A DNA stretch of 64,000 nt from Burkholderia arboris (GTDB lineage Bacteria > Pseudomonadota > Gammaproteobacteria > Burkholderiales > Burkholderiaceae): the NCBI RefSeq assembly GCF_902499125.1, contig NZ_CABVPX010000013.1:62001-126000 (forward strand), in the 5' to 3' direction. Under the pieces are notes generated by a model. It was not told the DNA's origin, ran no database searches, and saw only the letters and a program-made list of their open reading frames with translations. Numbering within the stretch: position 1 is the first letter of the stretch; every line of letters begins with the position of its first letter. Made by a program: the position numbers and the translations under genes. Below are positions 1 to 10,559 of the stretch, piece by piece.

Positions 1-2308
1 CCAGCACCTTGTCGATCCAGCGAACCGGCACGATCTCGATCGCGTTCTTCACGTTGTCCGGAATGTCCGCGAGATCCTTCACGTTCTCTTCCGGAATCAG
101 CACGAGCTTGATGCCGCCGCGATGCGCAGCCAGCAGCTTTTCCTTCAGCCCGCCGATCGGCAGCACTTCGCCACGCAACGTGATTTCGCCCGTCATCGCG
201 ACATCGGCACGCACGGGGATACCCGTCAGCACCGACACCAGCGCGGTCGTCATCGCACCGCCGGCGGACGGACCGTCCTTCGGCGTCGCACCTTCCGGCA
301 CGTGGATGTGGATGTCCTGCTTCTCGAACGCTTCGTCCTTGATGCCCAGACGGCGCGAGCGCGAGCGCACGACAGAACGCGCAGCCTCGACCGACTCCTT
401 CATCACGTCGCCGAGCGAACCCGTACGGATCACGTTGCCCTTGCCCGGCATCACCGCGGCTTCGATCGTCAGCAGATCGCCGCCGACTTCCGTCCACGCG
501 AGGCCGGTCACCTGACCGACCTGGTTTTCCTTCGCCGCGAGGCCGAAGTCGTACTTGCGCACGCCGAGGAACGTGTCGAGGTTCTCGCCATCGACCTTGA
601 TCGCGCCCGATGCCTTCTTCAGCAGCAGCATCTTCACGACCTTGCGGCAGATCTTCGACACTTCCCGCTCGAGCGAACGCACACCGGCTTCGCGCGTGTA
701 GTAGCGGATGATGTCGCGGATCGCCTGTTCGGTGACGTCGATCTCGCCGTCCTTCAGCCCGTTGTTCTTCTTCTGCTTCGGCAGCAGGTAACGCTGGGCA
801 ATGCTGACCTTCTCGTCTTCCGTGTAACCCGACAGACGGATCACTTCCATCCGGTCGAGCAGCGGCGGCGGGATGTTCAGCGAGTTCGACGTCGCAACGA
901 ACATCACGTCCGACAGATCGAAGTCGACTTCGATGTAGTGGTCGGCGAACGTGTGGTTCTGTTCCGGATCGAGCACTTCGAGCAGCGCCGACGACGGATC
1001 GCCGCGGAAATCCATACCCATCTTGTCGACTTCGTCGAGCAGGAAGAGCGGATTGCGCACGCCGACCTTCGCGAGGCTTTGCAGGATCTTGCCCGGCATC
1101 GAACCGATGTACGTACGGCGGTGGCCGCGGATCTCGGCTTCGTCACGCACGCCGCCGAGCGCCATCCGGACGAACTTGCGGTTCGTCGCACGGGCGATCG
1201 ACTGGCCGAGCGAGGTCTTGCCGACGCCCGGAGGCCCGACGAGGCACAGGATCGGCGCCTTGACCTTGTCCACGCGCTGTTGCACCGCGAGATACTCGAG
1301 GATCCGTTCCTTGACCTTCTCGAGGCCGAAGTGATCCTCGTCGAGCACCTGCTCGGCGTTCGACAGGTCGTTGTTGACCTTGCTCTTCTTGCGCCACGGC
1401 AGGCCGATCAGCGTGTCGATGTAGTTGCGCACGACGGTCGCTTCCGCGGACATCGGCGACATCAGCTTCAGCTTCTTCAGCTCGGCGTCGGCCTTCTTCT
1501 TGGCTTCCTTCGGCATGCGCGCGGCGTTGATGCGCTTCTCGAGTTCCTCGAGATCCGCACCCTCTTCGCCTTCGCCCAGTTCCTTCTGGATCGCCTTGAC
1601 CTGTTCGTTCAGGTAGTACTCGCGCTGGCTCTTTTCCATCTGGCGCTTCACGCGCCCGCGGATGCGCTTTTCGACCTGCAGGATGTCGATCTCGGCTTCG
1701 AGCTGCGCAAGCAGGTGCTCGAGGCGCTCGATGACCGGGAACATCTCGAGGATGTGCTGCTTCTGGTCGAGCTTCAGCGGCAGGCGCTCGGCGATCATGT
1801 CGGCGAGGCGGCCGGCTTCGTCGATGCCCGACAGCGACGTGAGGATCTCCGGCGGGATCTTCTTGTTCAGCTTCACGTACTGGTCGAACTGCGACACGAT
1901 CGCACGGCGCAGCGCTTCCGTTTCAGCGCTGTCGGCGTGATCGGGCTCGAGCGGCATCACTTCGCAGGAGAACTGCGTCTCCTGTTCTTCGATCGACAAC
2001 GCCTTCGCGCGCTGCAGGCCCTCGACGAGCACCTTCACGGTGCCGTCCGGCAGCTTCAGCATCTGCAGGATGTTGGCGATACAACCGACCTCGTACATGT
2101 CCTTTTCGGTCGGTTCGTCCTTGGCCGCGGTTTTCTGGGCGACGAGCATGATGTGCTTGCCACCTTCCATCGCTGCTTCGAGGGCCTTGATCGATTTCGG
2201 CCGGCCCACGAAGAGCGGAATGACCATGTGCGGGAAAACGACGACGTCCCGCAGCGGCAGCAGCGGGAGCGTGATGCGTTCCGGCGGGAGAAGTTGGGTG
2301 CCTGACAT
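1..2308 (-). CDS. lon: Lon ATP-dependent protease (3' end outside window)
   Basis: Cytoplasmic AAA+ serine protease that degrades misfolded and short-lived regulatory proteins. The reading frame runs from an ATG at 2308 off the left edge, giving about 769 codons of a protein usually near 805 residues, so roughly the last 35 residues are missing. It shows an N-terminal LON substrate domain, a Walker A motif GPPGVGKT near residue 357, and a protease domain with DGPSAGGA carrying the nucleophile serine (about residue 681) and [10 protein letters not shown] carrying the catalytic lysine (about residue 724). The start is supported by a GGGGAAAT stretch just upstream; another ATG five bases upstream is out of frame. 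It follows clpX on the same strand, as in many proteobacteria. Confidence 0.97.
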   Translation of the reverse strand, partial: MSGTQLLPPERITLPLLPLRDVVVFPHMVIPLFVGRPKSIKALEAAMEGGKHIMLVAQKTAAKDEPTEKDMYEVGCIANILQMLKLPDGTVKVLVEGLQRAKALSIEEQETQFSCEVMPLEPDHADSAETEALRRAIVSQFDQYVKLNKKIPPEILTSLSGIDEAGRLADMIAERLPLKLDQKQHILEMFPVIERLEHLLAQLEAEIDILQVEKRIRGRVKRQMEKSQREYYLNEQVKAIQKELGEGEEGADLEELEKRINAARMPKEAKKKADAELKKLKLMSPMSAEATVVRNYIDTLIGLPWRKKSKVNNDLSNAEQVLDEDHFGLEKVKERILEYLAVQQRVDKVKAPILCLVGPPGVGKTSLGQSIARATNRKFVRMALGGVRDEAEIRGHRRTYIGSMPGKILQSLAKVGVRNPLFLLDEVDKMGMDFRGDPSSALLEVLDPEQNHTFADHYIEVDFDLSDVMFVATSNSLNIPPPLLDRMEVIRLSGYTEDEKVSIAQRYLLPKQKKNNGLKDGEIDVTEQAIRDIIRYYTREAGVRSLEREVSKICRKVVKMLLLKKASGAIKVDGENLDTFLGVRKYDFGLAAKENQVGQVTGLAWTEVGGDLLTIEAAVMPGKGNVIRTGSLGDVMKESVEAARSVVRSRSRRLGIKDEAFEKQDIHIHVPEGATPKDGPSAGGAMTTALVSVLTGIPVRADVAMTGEITLRGEVLPIGGLKEKLLAAHRGGIKLVLIPEENVKDLADIPDNVKNAIEIVPVRWIDKVL

Positions 2309-2343
2309 TTCATTTCCCCATGAGTGGAATCAATTGTTCGGTA

Positions 2344-2371
2344 ATTGAGGCCGCCACAACGAATTGCAAGC
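2344..2371 (-). promoter_or_regulatory. Possible heat-shock (sigma-32) promoter of lon
   Basis: Reading the minus strand, CTTGCAA is followed after 13 bases by CCTCAATT, close to the sigma-32 consensus CTTGAAA-N13-CCCATNT. It lies about 35 bases before the lon start. That lon is heat-shock controlled is known in many proteobacteria; its use here is inferred from sequence only. Confidence 0.35.
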
Positions 2372-2444
2372 CTTCAAGTGCGGGAAATATTCGGTAAGAA
2401 AGTAACCACCGCGTGTCGAGTCAGAGTTACCCACAAGATAAACG

Positions 2445-2481
2445 AAAAAAAGCCGCCCACGGTCTCATGAACGGCCTTTTT
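2445..2481 (-). terminator. Probable terminator after clpX
   Basis: On the minus strand an AAAGGCCG arm pairs with CGGCTTT (one bulged base) and is followed by a run of seven T. The loop is long (16 bases), so strength is uncertain. It sits between clpX and lon and would make lon transcription depend on its own promoter. Confidence 0.5.
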
Positions 2482-2505
2482 CGCAGAACATCGTCGGCAA
2501 GCCGG

Positions 2506-3777
2506 TCAGTTCGAACCCGCCACCTTCGGCGTGTCCTCGTAGATCAGCAAAGGCTTGCCGTCGCCATCGATGACGTTCTCGTCGATGATGACTTTGCTGA
2601 CCCCTTTCATCGTCGGCAGCTCGTACATCACGTCGAGCAGCGCCTGTTCGATGATCGAACGCAAACCGCGCGCGCCGGTCTTGCGGCGGATCGCCTTGCG
2701 GGCGACTGCCTGCAGCGCGCCCGGCCGGATTTCCAGCTCGACGCGCTCCATCGCGAACAGCTTGTGATACTGCTTGACGAGCGCATTCTTCGGCTCGACC
2801 AGGATCTTCATCAGCGCGGCTTCATCGAGCTTGCCGAGCGTCGCGACCACCGGCAGGCGGCCGATCAATTCGGGGATCAGCCCGAATTTGATCAGGTCTT
2901 CCGGTTCCGTCTCGCGCAGCACTTCGCCCGCGTCGCGCTCCTGCTTGCTCTTGACCGTTGCGCCGAAGCCGATGCCGGTTTTCTCGGTGCGATCGGTGAT
3001 CACCTTTTCGAGACCGTCGAACGCGCCGCCGCAGATGAACAGGATGTTGGTCGTGTCGACCTGGATGAAATCCTGGTTCGGGTGCTTGCGGCCGCCCTGC
3101 GGCGGCACCGACGCCATCGTGCCTTCGACGAGCTTCAGCAGCGCCTGCTGGACACCCTCGCCCGACACGTCGCGCGTGATCGACGGGTTGTCCGACTTGC
3201 GGCTGATCTTGTCGATTTCGTCGATGTAGACGATCCCGCGCTGGGCCTTGTCAACCTCGTAGTTGCAGTTCTGCAACAGCTTCTGGATGATGTTCTCGAC
3301 GTCTTCGCCGACGTAGCCGGCTTCGGTCAGCGTCGTCGCATCGGCGATCACGAACGGCACGTTCAGCAACCGCGCGAGCGTCTGCGCGAGCAGCGTCTTG
3401 CCGGAGCCCGTCGGGCCGATCAGCAGAATGTTGCTCTTCGACAGCTCGACGTCATCCTTCTTGTCGAGATGCTTCAGGCGCTTGTAGTGGTTGTACACGG
3501 CCACCGCGAGGATCTTCTTCGCGCGCTCCTGGCCGATCACGTACTGATCGAGGATGTCGCGAATTTCCTGCGGGCTCGGCAAATCCGACCGGGACAGGCT
3601 GGCCTCGACGCCGGCGGCAGCCGCCTCGTCGCGAATGATTTCGTTGCAGAGGTCGATACATTCATCGCAGATGAACACCGACGGGCCCGCGATGAGTTTT
3701 TTCACCTCATGCTGGCTTTTCCCGCAAAACGAGCAATACAACAGCTTCTCGCTGTTCGAACCTTTTTTGTCCGCCAT
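2506..3777 (-). CDS. clpX: ClpX, ATPase subunit of ClpXP protease
   Basis: AAA+ unfoldase that recognises tagged substrates and feeds them to the ClpP chamber. The 423-residue product has the usual family length. A zinc-binding N-domain is visible with Cys15, Cys18, Cys37 and Cys40, followed by Walker A GPTGSGKT near residue 121, Walker [10 protein letters not shown], and the C-terminal sensor-2 region with [11 protein letters not shown]. It lies 163 bases downstream of clpP on the same strand, the standard arrangement for co-expression of the two ClpXP subunits. The ATG at 3777 begins MADKKGSN, typical of betaproteobacterial ClpX. Confidence 0.98.
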   Translation of the reverse strand: MADKKGSNSEKLLYCSFCGKSQHEVKKLIAGPSVFICDECIDLCNEIIRDEAAAAGVEASLSRSDLPSPQEIRDILDQYVIGQERAKKILAVAVYNHYKRLKHLDKKDDVELSKSNILLIGPTGSGKTLLAQTLARLLNVPFVIADATTLTEAGYVGEDVENIIQKLLQNCNYEVDKAQRGIVYIDEIDKISRKSDNPSITRDVSGEGVQQALLKLVEGTMASVPPQGGRKHPNQDFIQVDTTNILFICGGAFDGLEKVITDRTEKTGIGFGATVKSKQERDAGEVLRETEPEDLIKFGLIPELIGRLPVVATLGKLDEAALMKILVEPKNALVKQYHKLFAMERVELEIRPGALQAVARKAIRRKTGARGLRSIIEQALLDVMYELPTMKGVSKVIIDENVIDGDGKPLLIYEDTPKVAGSN

Positions 3778-3940
3778 GAATGTAGAGCCTCCGGACAGGT
3801 AAATGACATGATACGCCGAATGCTCCGGACGCCGCGCCTAGGGCGCGACCGGAGCCGGCTGGATGTGCTTGCCGCAGATGCTCAGGGCGTTCGGGACAGC
3901 AGGGGCCGCCGCACGAATCGGGGCGGCACCCCACTTATGC

Positions 3941-4594
3941 TCACGGGCGCTTCAGCAGCACCTGATCGATCAGCCCGTATGCCTTCGCATCCTCGCTCGA
4001 CATGAAGTTATCACGGTCGGTGTCGCGCGCGATGCGCTCGACGTCCTGGCCCGTGTGCTGCGCGAGCAACTGGTTCAGCCGCTCCTTCAGGTAGAGGATT
4101 TCGCGTGCCTGGATCTCGATGTCGGATGCCTGGCCGCGCGCGCCGCCGAGCGGCTGGTGAATCATCACGCGCGAGTTCGGCAGCGCGAAGCGCTTGCCCT
4201 TCGCACCCGACGCGAGCAGGAACGCGCCCATGCTGGCCGCGAGCCCCATGCACAGCGTCGACACGTCCGGCTTGATGAACTGCATCGTGTCGTAGATCGC
4301 CATGCCGGCCGACACCGAGCCGCCCGGGCTGTTGATGTAGAGGCTGATGTCCTTGTCGGGATTCTCGCTCTCGAGGAACAGCAATTGCGCGACCACGAGG
4401 TTGGCGGTCTGGTCGTTCACTTCGCCGACCATGAACACCAGGCGCTCCTTCAGGAGACGCGAGTAGATATCGTACGAACGCTCGCCGCGGCCGCTCGTTT
4501 CGACGACGATCGGCACCAGCCCCAGCGCTTGCGCCTCGAAACCCTGCGGCGCGTTCGAAGCAAGCATGTCCAGCAATTCAGCGCGAGTGATCAT
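3941..4594 (-). CDS. clpP: ClpP proteolytic subunit
   Basis: Tetradecameric cytoplasmic serine peptidase that degrades proteins delivered by ClpX or ClpA. The catalytic triad is in place: Ser121 in GLAASMGAF, His146 in [10 protein letters not shown] and Asp195 in DTDRDNF, with the same Ser-to-Asp spacing as the E. coli enzyme. The 217-residue length fits a proenzyme whose short N-terminal propeptide is removed by self-cleavage. It lies between tig and clpX on the same strand, with a terminator hairpin before it, so it probably also has its own promoter in the interval 4595-4680. Confidence 0.98.
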   Translation of the reverse strand: MITRAELLDMLASNAPQGFEAQALGLVPIVVETSGRGERSYDIYSRLLKERLVFMVGEVNDQTANLVVAQLLFLESENPDKDISLYINSPGGSVSAGMAIYDTMQFIKPDVSTLCMGLAASMGAFLLASGAKGKRFALPNSRVMIHQPLGGARGQASDIEIQAREILYLKERLNQLLAQHTGQDVERIARDTDRDNFMSSEDAKAYGLIDQVLLKRP

Positions 4595-4680
4595 TCAATG
4601 AACCTTGTTCGAATGGAAAATTGAACGGAAGGAAGCCGCCCGCTCAATCGCCATATTAATGGCAACCGTGCGCTTGACGT

Positions 4681-4722
4681 AAAAACGGCGTGCGGGCCGT
4701 CGCTCCGACAGCCGGCACGCCG
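4681..4722 (-). terminator. Rho-independent terminator after tig
   Basis: Perfect 8-bp stem CGGCGTGC/GCACGCCG (4686-4693 with 4715-4722). On the minus strand it is followed by five T. It stands directly after the trigger factor stop codon and ahead of clpP, so tig and clpP are at least partly separate transcription units. Confidence 0.8.
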
Positions 4723-4734
4723 CTAGAGCAACAC

Positions 4735-6081
4735 TTACGCTTGCGCCGATGCGCTCGCGAGTGCCTCGAAGCTCACTTCCTTGTCCGTCACCTTCGCCTT
4801 GCCCAGCACGAAATCGACGACGTTGCTTTCAACGACGAACGCTTCCATCTCGGCGAGGCGCTGCTGGTTGGAATAATACCAGCGGACCACTTCCTTCGGG
4901 TCTTCGTAGCTCTTCGCGAACTCGTCGACTTCCGCGCGGATCTGTTCCGGCTTCGCTTCCAGGCCGTTCGACTTCACCAGCTCGGCCAGCACGAGGCCCA
5001 GCTTCACGCGGCGCTCGGCCTGCTCGGCAAACATTTCCGCCGGGATCGGTGCGTCCTTCGCGTTCGGCACGCCGCGCTGCGCCAGATCCTGGCGAGCCAT
5101 TTCGACGAGACGTTGCTGGTCCTGCTCGATCAGTGCCTTCGGCACGTCGAGTTCGGAGATCTTCAGCAGCGCGTCCATCACCTGGTTCTTGACGATCGAC
5201 TGCGTGCGGCGCTTCGCTTCGCGCTCGAGGTTGTCCTTGATCTCGCCGCGCATCTTCGTGAGGTCGCCGTCTTCGATGCCGAGCGACTTCGCGAATTCGC
5301 CGTCGATTTCCGGCAGGTGCGGCCACTCGATCTTCTTCATCGTGACCGTGAATTGCGCGGTCTTGCCCGCGACGTCGGCACCGTGGTAATCGTCCGGGAA
5401 CTTCAGGTCGAACGTACGCGCTTCACCGACCTTCAGGCCCAGTGCGGCGGTTTCGAATTCCGGCAGCATGCGGCCTTCGCCGAGCACGAACGGGAAATCT
5501 TCGGCCGTGCCGCCCTGGAACGCGACGTCGTCGATCTTGCCGACGAAGTCGACCGTCACGCGGTCGCCGTTCTTCGCTGCGGTGTCCGCGCCGCCGTCGC
5601 CGTGCTCGCCGGCTTCGCCGCGTGCGTGGAAGTGGACGCGCTGCTTGCGCAGGATGTCCAGCGTGCGGTCGATTTCAGCGTCGCCGATCGACGTCGTCGA
5701 GCGCTCGACTTCAGCCGTCGCCAGATCGCCGATCTGCACTTCCGGGTAGACCTCGAACGTCGCGTCGAACGCGTACGCATCTTCAGCCTGTTCCTGCTTC
5801 GGCTCGAAGCTCGGCTGGCCGGCGACGCGCAGGTTTTCCGCGCGGCTGATCGTGAAGAATTCCTGGCCGATCTTGTCGCTCAGCACTTCTGCCTCGACCT
5901 GACCCGCGTATTGTTGCGCGACCATCTTGAGCGGCACCTTGCCCGGGCGGAAACCCGGCATGCGCACGTTCTTCGCGAGTTTCTGGATACGGGCGTCGAT
6001 TTCCTTCTGCACGGTGTCTTTCGGCAGGGAAATCGTCACGCGGCGTTCAAGCTTGCCGAGGTTCTCAACAACGTTAGCCAT
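4735..6081 (-). CDS. tig: Trigger factor, ribosome-bound chaperone
   Basis: Folding helper that docks at the ribosome exit tunnel and has peptidyl-prolyl isomerase activity. The 448 residues match the usual length. The N-terminal ribosome-binding domain carries GFRPGKVPL near residue 45, the signature around the FRK docking loop. An FKBP-type domain follows (about residues 150-245, with [11 protein letters not shown] and [14 protein letters not shown]), then the long helical C-terminal chaperone domain. It is first in the tig-clpP-clpX-lon series. The ATG at 6081 ([11 protein letters not shown]) is the conserved start. Confidence 0.97.
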   Translation of the reverse strand: MANVVENLGKLERRVTISLPKDTVQKEIDARIQKLAKNVRMPGFRPGKVPLKMVAQQYAGQVEAEVLSDKIGQEFFTISRAENLRVAGQPSFEPKQEQAEDAYAFDATFEVYPEVQIGDLATAEVERSTTSIGDAEIDRTLDILRKQRVHFHARGEAGEHGDGGADTAAKNGDRVTVDFVGKIDDVAFQGGTAEDFPFVLGEGRMLPEFETAALGLKVGEARTFDLKFPDDYHGADVAGKTAQFTVTMKKIEWPHLPEIDGEFAKSLGIEDGDLTKMRGEIKDNLEREAKRRTQSIVKNQVMDALLKISELDVPKALIEQDQQRLVEMARQDLAQRGVPNAKDAPIPAEMFAEQAERRVKLGLVLAELVKSNGLEAKPEQIRAEVDEFAKSYEDPKEVVRWYYSNQQRLAEMEAFVVESNVVDFVLGKAKVTDKEVSFEALASASAQA

Positions 6082-6481
6082 GGCTTCAATCGTCCTAAAA
6101 TTATTCGAGCGAATCGGGTTTTCCTTGCCGTGCCTGCCTGCGGCGTGAAGTGCGTCACATCAAGCGTCACCTTCACACGCCGCGCCGGAGCGCCACGCCA
6201 TCCCTGCACGTGCCGGATGGCTAGCGCAAGCGGCTCGGAGCACGGCTTTGGCCGGAAGAATCGACTATTCTAGCAAACAATTTTCCTCTCACCGCCAGAT
6301 CAGCGCGACACACGCGTGTCCCCGCCGTGTCGACGGCCCCTTGCACGGCAATGCGCGCGGATCGCCGCTATGCCGAACGCCGTATCCACCACGGGCCCGC
6401 CATCCTGTAAGCTCCGATAGAGAGTGAGCCGCCATTGCGGCCCCGCCATTCTTCACACTAATCACGCCTTCCGGAGACACC
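6082..6481. other. 400-base divergent intergenic region tig / glycerate kinase
   Basis: Gene-free stretch between the divergently oriented tig and glycerate kinase genes. A TAGAAT -10-like hexamer for tig is seen on the minus strand at 6267-6272, without a clear -35. A purine-rich stretch before 6482 could bind ribosomes for the kinase. Nothing else is supported. Confidence 0.4.
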
Positions 6482-7627
6482 ATGCCGCAACACCCGTCCG
6501 CGCCTGTCGTCGTCATCGCGCCCGATTCGTTCAAAGGCTCGCTTTCCGCCGAGCAGGTCGCGGACGCGATCGCCACCGGCATTCGCCGCGCCCGGCCCGA
6601 CGCCGTCGTGCGCTGCTGCCCGATGGCCGACGGCGGAGAAGGCACGCTCGATGCGATGCTGGCAGGCGGCGGCACGCGCCGCACGCTGCGGGTAGCCGGT
6701 GCGTCGCTCGCGGCACGCGACGCGGCAGTCGGCGTGATCGACGCGCGCACCGCGATCGTCGAGACGGCCGAAATCGTCGGCATTACCGATCCGGTCGGCA
6801 TGAGCGTGCCGGTCGACGCGCGCAGCACGCGCGGGATGGGCGAGGCGATCCGCACGCTGCTCGACGAAGGCGTGCGCCGCTTCTTCGTCGCGCTCGGCGG
6901 CAGCAGCACCAACGACGCCGGCGCCGGGCTGCTCGCCGGCCTCGGCCTGCAATGCTTCGATGCAAGCGGCCAGCCGGTCGAGCCGGTGCCGGCGCGACTC
7001 GCCGACATCGCGCGCATCGACGCGTCGGGGCTCGACCCGCGCCTGAAGGAAACGGAATTCGTCGGCATGTCCGACGTCGACAACCCGCTGACGGGCGCGC
7101 ACGGCGCGACCGCCGTGTTCGGTCCGCAAAAGGGCGTGACGCCCGCGCAGGTCGCGACCCTCGACGCCGCCCTCGCCCGCTTCGCCGACCTGCTCGAAGC
7201 CGCACTCGACCGCCGCAGCCGCGACCTGCCGGGCGCGGGCGCCGCGGGCGGCCTCGGTTTCGCGCTGCACATGCTCGGCGCGCAGTTCGAAGCCGGCGCC
7301 GAAGTGGTCGCGCGGCAGGTCGGGCTCGACGCCGCCCTCGCCGGCGCCGACTGGCTGATCACCGGCGAAGGCCGTTCCGACGTGCAGACGCTGCACGGCA
7401 AGGCGCCGTTCATCGCATGCCGGCATGCGCAGGCCGCCGGTGTCCCCGCGTCGCTGCTGTCGGGCGCGGTCGATTCGGCCGCGCTGCCGCGCCTGTCCGA
7501 ACATTTTTCCGGCTGCTTCTCGCCGGCCCCCGGGCCGATCACGCTCGACGTCGCGATCCGCGACGCGGCCAATCTGCTCGCGAACGAAGCAGAACAGTTG
7601 ACACGCCTGAAGTACGGCGCACACTGA
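6482..7627 (+). CDS. glxK: Glycerate kinase (GarK/GlxK type)
   Basis: Phosphorylates D-glycerate to a phosphoglycerate that enters glycolysis, the last step of the glyoxylate/tartronate semialdehyde (glycerate) pathway. The 381-residue protein has the family hallmarks: APDSFKGSLSA at the N-terminus, PMADGGEGT near residue 49, a glycine-rich GGSSTNDAGAG segment near residue 140, and GAAGGLGFAL and TGEGRSD motifs in the C-terminal half. A MarR-type regulator follows 62 bases downstream on the same strand. The full urate-to-glyoxylate pathway near 42-54 kb would supply glyoxylate, a possible upstream source, though the genes are far apart. Confidence 0.93.
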   Translation: MPQHPSAPVVVIAPDSFKGSLSAEQVADAIATGIRRARPDAVVRCCPMADGGEGTLDAMLAGGGTRRTLRVAGASLAARDAAVGVIDARTAIVETAEIVGITDPVGMSVPVDARSTRGMGEAIRTLLDEGVRRFFVALGGSSTNDAGAGLLAGLGLQCFDASGQPVEPVPARLADIARIDASGLDPRLKETEFVGMSDVDNPLTGAHGATAVFGPQKGVTPAQVATLDAALARFADLLEAALDRRSRDLPGAGAAGGLGFALHMLGAQFEAGAEVVARQVGLDAALAGADWLITGEGRSDVQTLHGKAPFIACRHAQAAGVPASLLSGAVDSAALPRLSEHFSGCFSPAPGPITLDVAIRDAANLLANEAEQLTRLKYGAH

Positions 7628-7689
7628 CCGTTGACCCGAGCGCGCGATACAGGAACAATCGGGCCCGCCCTTTTTTTTCAGGATTCGAC

Positions 7690-8139
7690 ATGAAAGGCCG
7701 TCAAGCCGGGCTCGATCAGTTTCTGACCTATCGCCTCCACGCGCTCACGAAGCGCTCCGACCGCGGGATCGGCGAGGTGTACCGGCACAAGCTCGACATC
7801 TCGCTGCCCGAGGCGCGCGTGATCGCCGCCGTCGGCGCGTTCGGCCCGTTCTCGATCATGGATCTCGCGCGCCACACCAATCTCGACAAGAGCCAGGCGA
7901 GCCGCGCGGCCGAGGCGCTGCTGCGCCAGGGCCTGCTCGAGCGCAGCGCGAGCGAGGAAGACGGCCGGATCGTGCTGATCGCGCTGACCGCCGACGGCCG
8001 CGCGCTGCATCGCAAGATCATGCCGATCGTGCGCAAGTGGAACGACGGCTTGCTCGCGTGCCTGTCCGACAGCGAACGCCAGACGTTCGAGCGGCTGCTC
8101 GACAAGGTCGTCGTGCACGCCACCGAACGGGACGACTGA
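7690..8139 (+). CDS. MarR family transcriptional regulator
   Basis: Predicted 149-residue winged-helix DNA-binding protein. The central helix-turn-helix reads FSIMDLARHTNLDKSQASRA, followed by the wing GLLERSASEEDGR that is typical of MarR proteins, and helices at both ends likely form the dimer interface. It lies just after the glycerate kinase gene and may be co-transcribed with it. No ligand or target can be inferred from sequence. A strong hairpin with a short T run follows at 8210. Confidence 0.9.
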   Translation: MKGRQAGLDQFLTYRLHALTKRSDRGIGEVYRHKLDISLPEARVIAAVGAFGPFSIMDLARHTNLDKSQASRAAEALLRQGLLERSASEEDGRIVLIALTADGRALHRKIMPIVRKWNDGLLACLSDSERQTFERLLDKVVVHATERDD

Positions 8140-8209
8140 GCCGAGTCACGGCCCCGGCATCGCCGGACGGCCGAACGCAGCGGGCAGTATTGATCCGACG
8201 AATCAGACA

Positions 8210-8251
8210 GGCCGCCCGCGTCGCGTCATGCGCGATCCGGGCGGCCCGTTT
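8210..8251 (+). terminator. Terminator-like hairpin after marR-type gene
   Basis: Perfect 9-bp stem GGCCGCCCG/CGGGCGGCC (8210-8218 with 8238-8246), followed by CGTTTTG on the plus strand. The T tract is short, so strength is uncertain. It sits between the convergent MarR and ketopantoate reductase genes. Confidence 0.55.
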
Positions 8252-8311
8252 TGCATCATGCGGCGGCATCGCGCGTTGCCGGCGGCCGCGAATTCAGCGG
8301 CCCCGCGCGTA

Positions 8312-9310
8312 TTACAGCCCGCTGTTCGTCGCGCGCTGGCGCAACAGCCCGAGCACCGCGTCGCAGTACGGAGTCGGCACGCCAAGCTTGCGGCCGAGCT
8401 CCGGAAACACGCCGAGGATCGGCCCGATCTCAAGCGAACGCCCTGCTTCGACATCCTGCAGCATCGACGTCTTGAATGCGCCGAGCTTGCGCGTCACCGC
8501 GATCCGCTCGGGCCCGGTCATCCCGGTGGACAGGCCGAGCTTCGCGCCGATCGCGGCCGCCTCCTCCATCATCCGCAGCGCAAGTTCCTGCGTGAACGGA
8601 TCGTCGAGCAACTGCTCGGCCGTCGAACCCGTCAGCGCACTCAGCGGATTCATGTTCATGTTGCCCCACAGCTTCGTCCAGATCTCGGTCCGGATCGCGG
8701 GCGTCGACTCGACGTCGAAGCCGCCTGCCGCAAGCGCCGCGGCAAACCGCGCCGTGGCGGCGGCGAGCCGCTGGTCCGGCGCGCCGACGATCAGCCGGTT
8801 GCCGCGCCCGCGGCGCACGACGCCCGGCGCGTCGGTGCTCGACGACAGGTGCACGACGCAGCCGATCGCCTGCGCGGGCGGCAACGCCGCCGACACCGCG
8901 CCGGCCGGATCCACCGCATCGAGCGGCACGCCGTCGACCGGCCCTGCGAGGCCGTGCGTGAACCACCACGGCAACCCGTTCATCGCCGCGACGATCACGG
9001 TGTCCGGCCCGACCAGCGGCGCAATGCGCGCGGCCAGCGCCGGCAGCGCCTGCGCCTTCAGCGCGATCACCACGTAGTCCTGCACGCCGAGCGCGGCCGC
9101 GTCATCGCTTGCCCGCACCGGCACCGACGACGTGGTGCCCGCTTCGTCGATCACGCGCACGCCGTACGTGTTCAGCGCGTCGAGCGTTGCGCCGCGCGCA
9201 TAGGCGCTCACGGTCATGCCGGCCCGCGACAGCGCGGCCGCGAGCAACCCGCCGATCGCGCCGACACCGACCACCGCCGCGCGCACCGACCCTGAATTCG
9301 TGTCGTTCAT
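8312..9310 (-). CDS. 2-dehydropantoate 2-reductase family protein
   Basis: NADPH-dependent oxidoreductase of the ApbA/PanE family, which in the classical case makes pantoate for coenzyme A. The 332-residue protein opens with a Rossmann nucleotide-binding motif VVGVGAIGGLLAAALS (about residues 13-28). The C-terminal helical domain carries the conserved EIWTKLWGNMNMNPLSALT segment, including the lysine and asparagine used by the family. A ribosome-binding AGGAG precedes the ATG at 9310. It lies 100 bases after the LuxR-type gene on the same strand. Burkholderia genomes carry several paralogues, so true PanE activity is not certain. Confidence 0.87.
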   Translation of the reverse strand: MNDTNSGSVRAAVVGVGAIGGLLAAALSRAGMTVSAYARGATLDALNTYGVRVIDEAGTTSSVPVRASDDAAALGVQDYVVIALKAQALPALAARIAPLVGPDTVIVAAMNGLPWWFTHGLAGPVDGVPLDAVDPAGAVSAALPPAQAIGCVVHLSSSTDAPGVVRRGRGNRLIVGAPDQRLAAATARFAAALAAGGFDVESTPAIRTEIWTKLWGNMNMNPLSALTGSTAEQLLDDPFTQELALRMMEEAAAIGAKLGLSTGMTGPERIAVTRKLGAFKTSMLQDVEAGRSLEIGPILGVFPELGRKLGVPTPYCDAVLGLLRQRATNSGL

Positions 9311-9410
9311 GATGGAATTCCGTCTCCTGGGAGCTGACGAGCATAACGCTCAATGGTTGCGGGCACAACCATTCGTGCGGAAGCGCGCCGTGCGCCCGCG
9401 TTCGTTCACT

Positions 9411-10559
9411 TCAGCGCGGCATGCTGCCGGCTTCGACGGGTTCATCGTCGGCCATGCTGCCGCCCGTCGCGCCGAGCACGCCCGCGATCTGGCTCTTGTC
9501 GTGCATGCCGAGCTTGCGGTACGCGCAACGCAGGTAGTGATGCACGGTCGTCGGCGAAATCGCCATCTGCTGCGCGACTTCCTTGTGCGAGCGCCCCGAG
9601 CCGTAATAACGGATCGCCGCAAGCTCGCGCGGGCTCAGCCGGTCGAGCAGCGAACGGGGCCGCGCCTCGATCTGGAACAGCCCCGCGACCGGCACGCACT
9701 GGATGCGCAGTGCGCCGCCGACGAACGGCTGGCCCGACTGGCGCCGCAGGTGCGCGACGAGCGGCTCCGGCACGCGCGCGCCGGCCCAGGCCGGCCACTC
9801 GGTGCGCAGCACGTCGTCGAAGCCGTGATCGGCATGGTGGAGCACACCGAAGTTGTCGCACAGTGCACGCGCCGCCGGTGCAACCGTGTCGGCGCGCTCG
9901 CGCGTGAGCTGCGCGGCGCGATTGATCGTCAGCGCAGCCGCGAGGTGCGGAATCACTTCCTCGAAACGGCGCGCGTCGTCTTCGCTGAACGGCCGGTTCA
10001 GGCCCTGACGGTAGATCGACATGAACGTCGTCAGGCCGAAACGGCGATCGAGCGTACACACGCACATCAGCTGTGCGAGCCCGTACTTCACGCACCAGTC
10101 GCGAAACCGCACGTCGAGCCCCGGCTCGACGACCGTCAGCCGCACCGCGCGGCCGTGCGCGCCGTGCAACGTGCGGTGCGCGAGCGGGTCGCAATCGCGC
10201 ACGCGCTTCCAGTCGATGAAGAACGTGTGCGGCAGGCGGTACAGGAAGCTGTTGTGCATCACGGGGCCGGTCGGTGCATGGGTCGCGACGCCGGTCCACG
10301 CGGCATCGAACGGAATGAGCGCCTGCAGCAACGAAAAGAACCGGTACTCGAATTCGCCGATGCCGGATTGCGCGGCGACCGCGTACAGGTCGAGCAGCAT
10401 CAGCCCGAGTTCGCGCTGCGACGCGTCGCCACGCGCGACGCCGTCGAAATCGGCACGCCGGGACGGTAGCGGCGGCCATGCGAATTCGTCGAGCACGATG
10501 GCGGCCGGCACGTCGCGCAGCGCTTCGAGATCCTGCCCGATATCCGTCGTGATCCTCAC
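9411..10559 (-). CDS. LuxR-family regulator (C-terminal HTH)
   Basis: Predicted transcription factor of about 382 residues. The C-terminal GerE/LuxR helix-turn-helix is clear: LSPRELAAIRYYGSGRSHKE followed by AISPTTVHHYLRCAYRKLG. The N-terminal 300 residues match no sensor domain I recognise; no phosphoacceptor receiver is seen, so it is not a two-component response regulator. I place the start at the GTG at 10559 because GGGGAGCGAAAG precedes it; the frame stays open upstream to 10871. A perfect TATAAT lies about 55 bases upstream on the minus strand. It is divergent from a porin gene it may control and is followed by the ketopantoate reductase-like gene. Confidence 0.85.
   Translation of the reverse strand: MRITTDIGQDLEALRDVPAAIVLDEFAWPPLPSRRADFDGVARGDASQRELGLMLLDLYAVAAQSGIGEFEYRFFSLLQALIPFDAAWTGVATHAPTGPVMHNSFLYRLPHTFFIDWKRVRDCDPLAHRTLHGAHGRAVRLTVVEPGLDVRFRDWCVKYGLAQLMCVCTLDRRFGLTTFMSIYRQGLNRPFSEDDARRFEEVIPHLAAALTINRAAQLTRERADTVAPAARALCDNFGVLHHADHGFDDVLRTEWPAWAGARVPEPLVAHLRRQSGQPFVGGALRIQCVPVAGLFQIEARPRSLLDRLSPRELAAIRYYGSGRSHKEVAQQMAISPTTVHHYLRCAYRKLGMHDKSQIAGVLGATGGSMADDEPVEAGSMPR

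Noticed and set aside
122-2305. A 727-codon plus-strand open frame opposite lon.
   Set aside because: Shadow of the lon coding frame; composition is His/Arg/Leu-rich and meaningless.
7661-7680. GGGCCCGCCC followed by eight T between glycerate kinase and the MarR gene.
   Set aside because: The T tract is good but no stem of useful length precedes it (4 bp with a 2-base loop), so I did not call a terminator.
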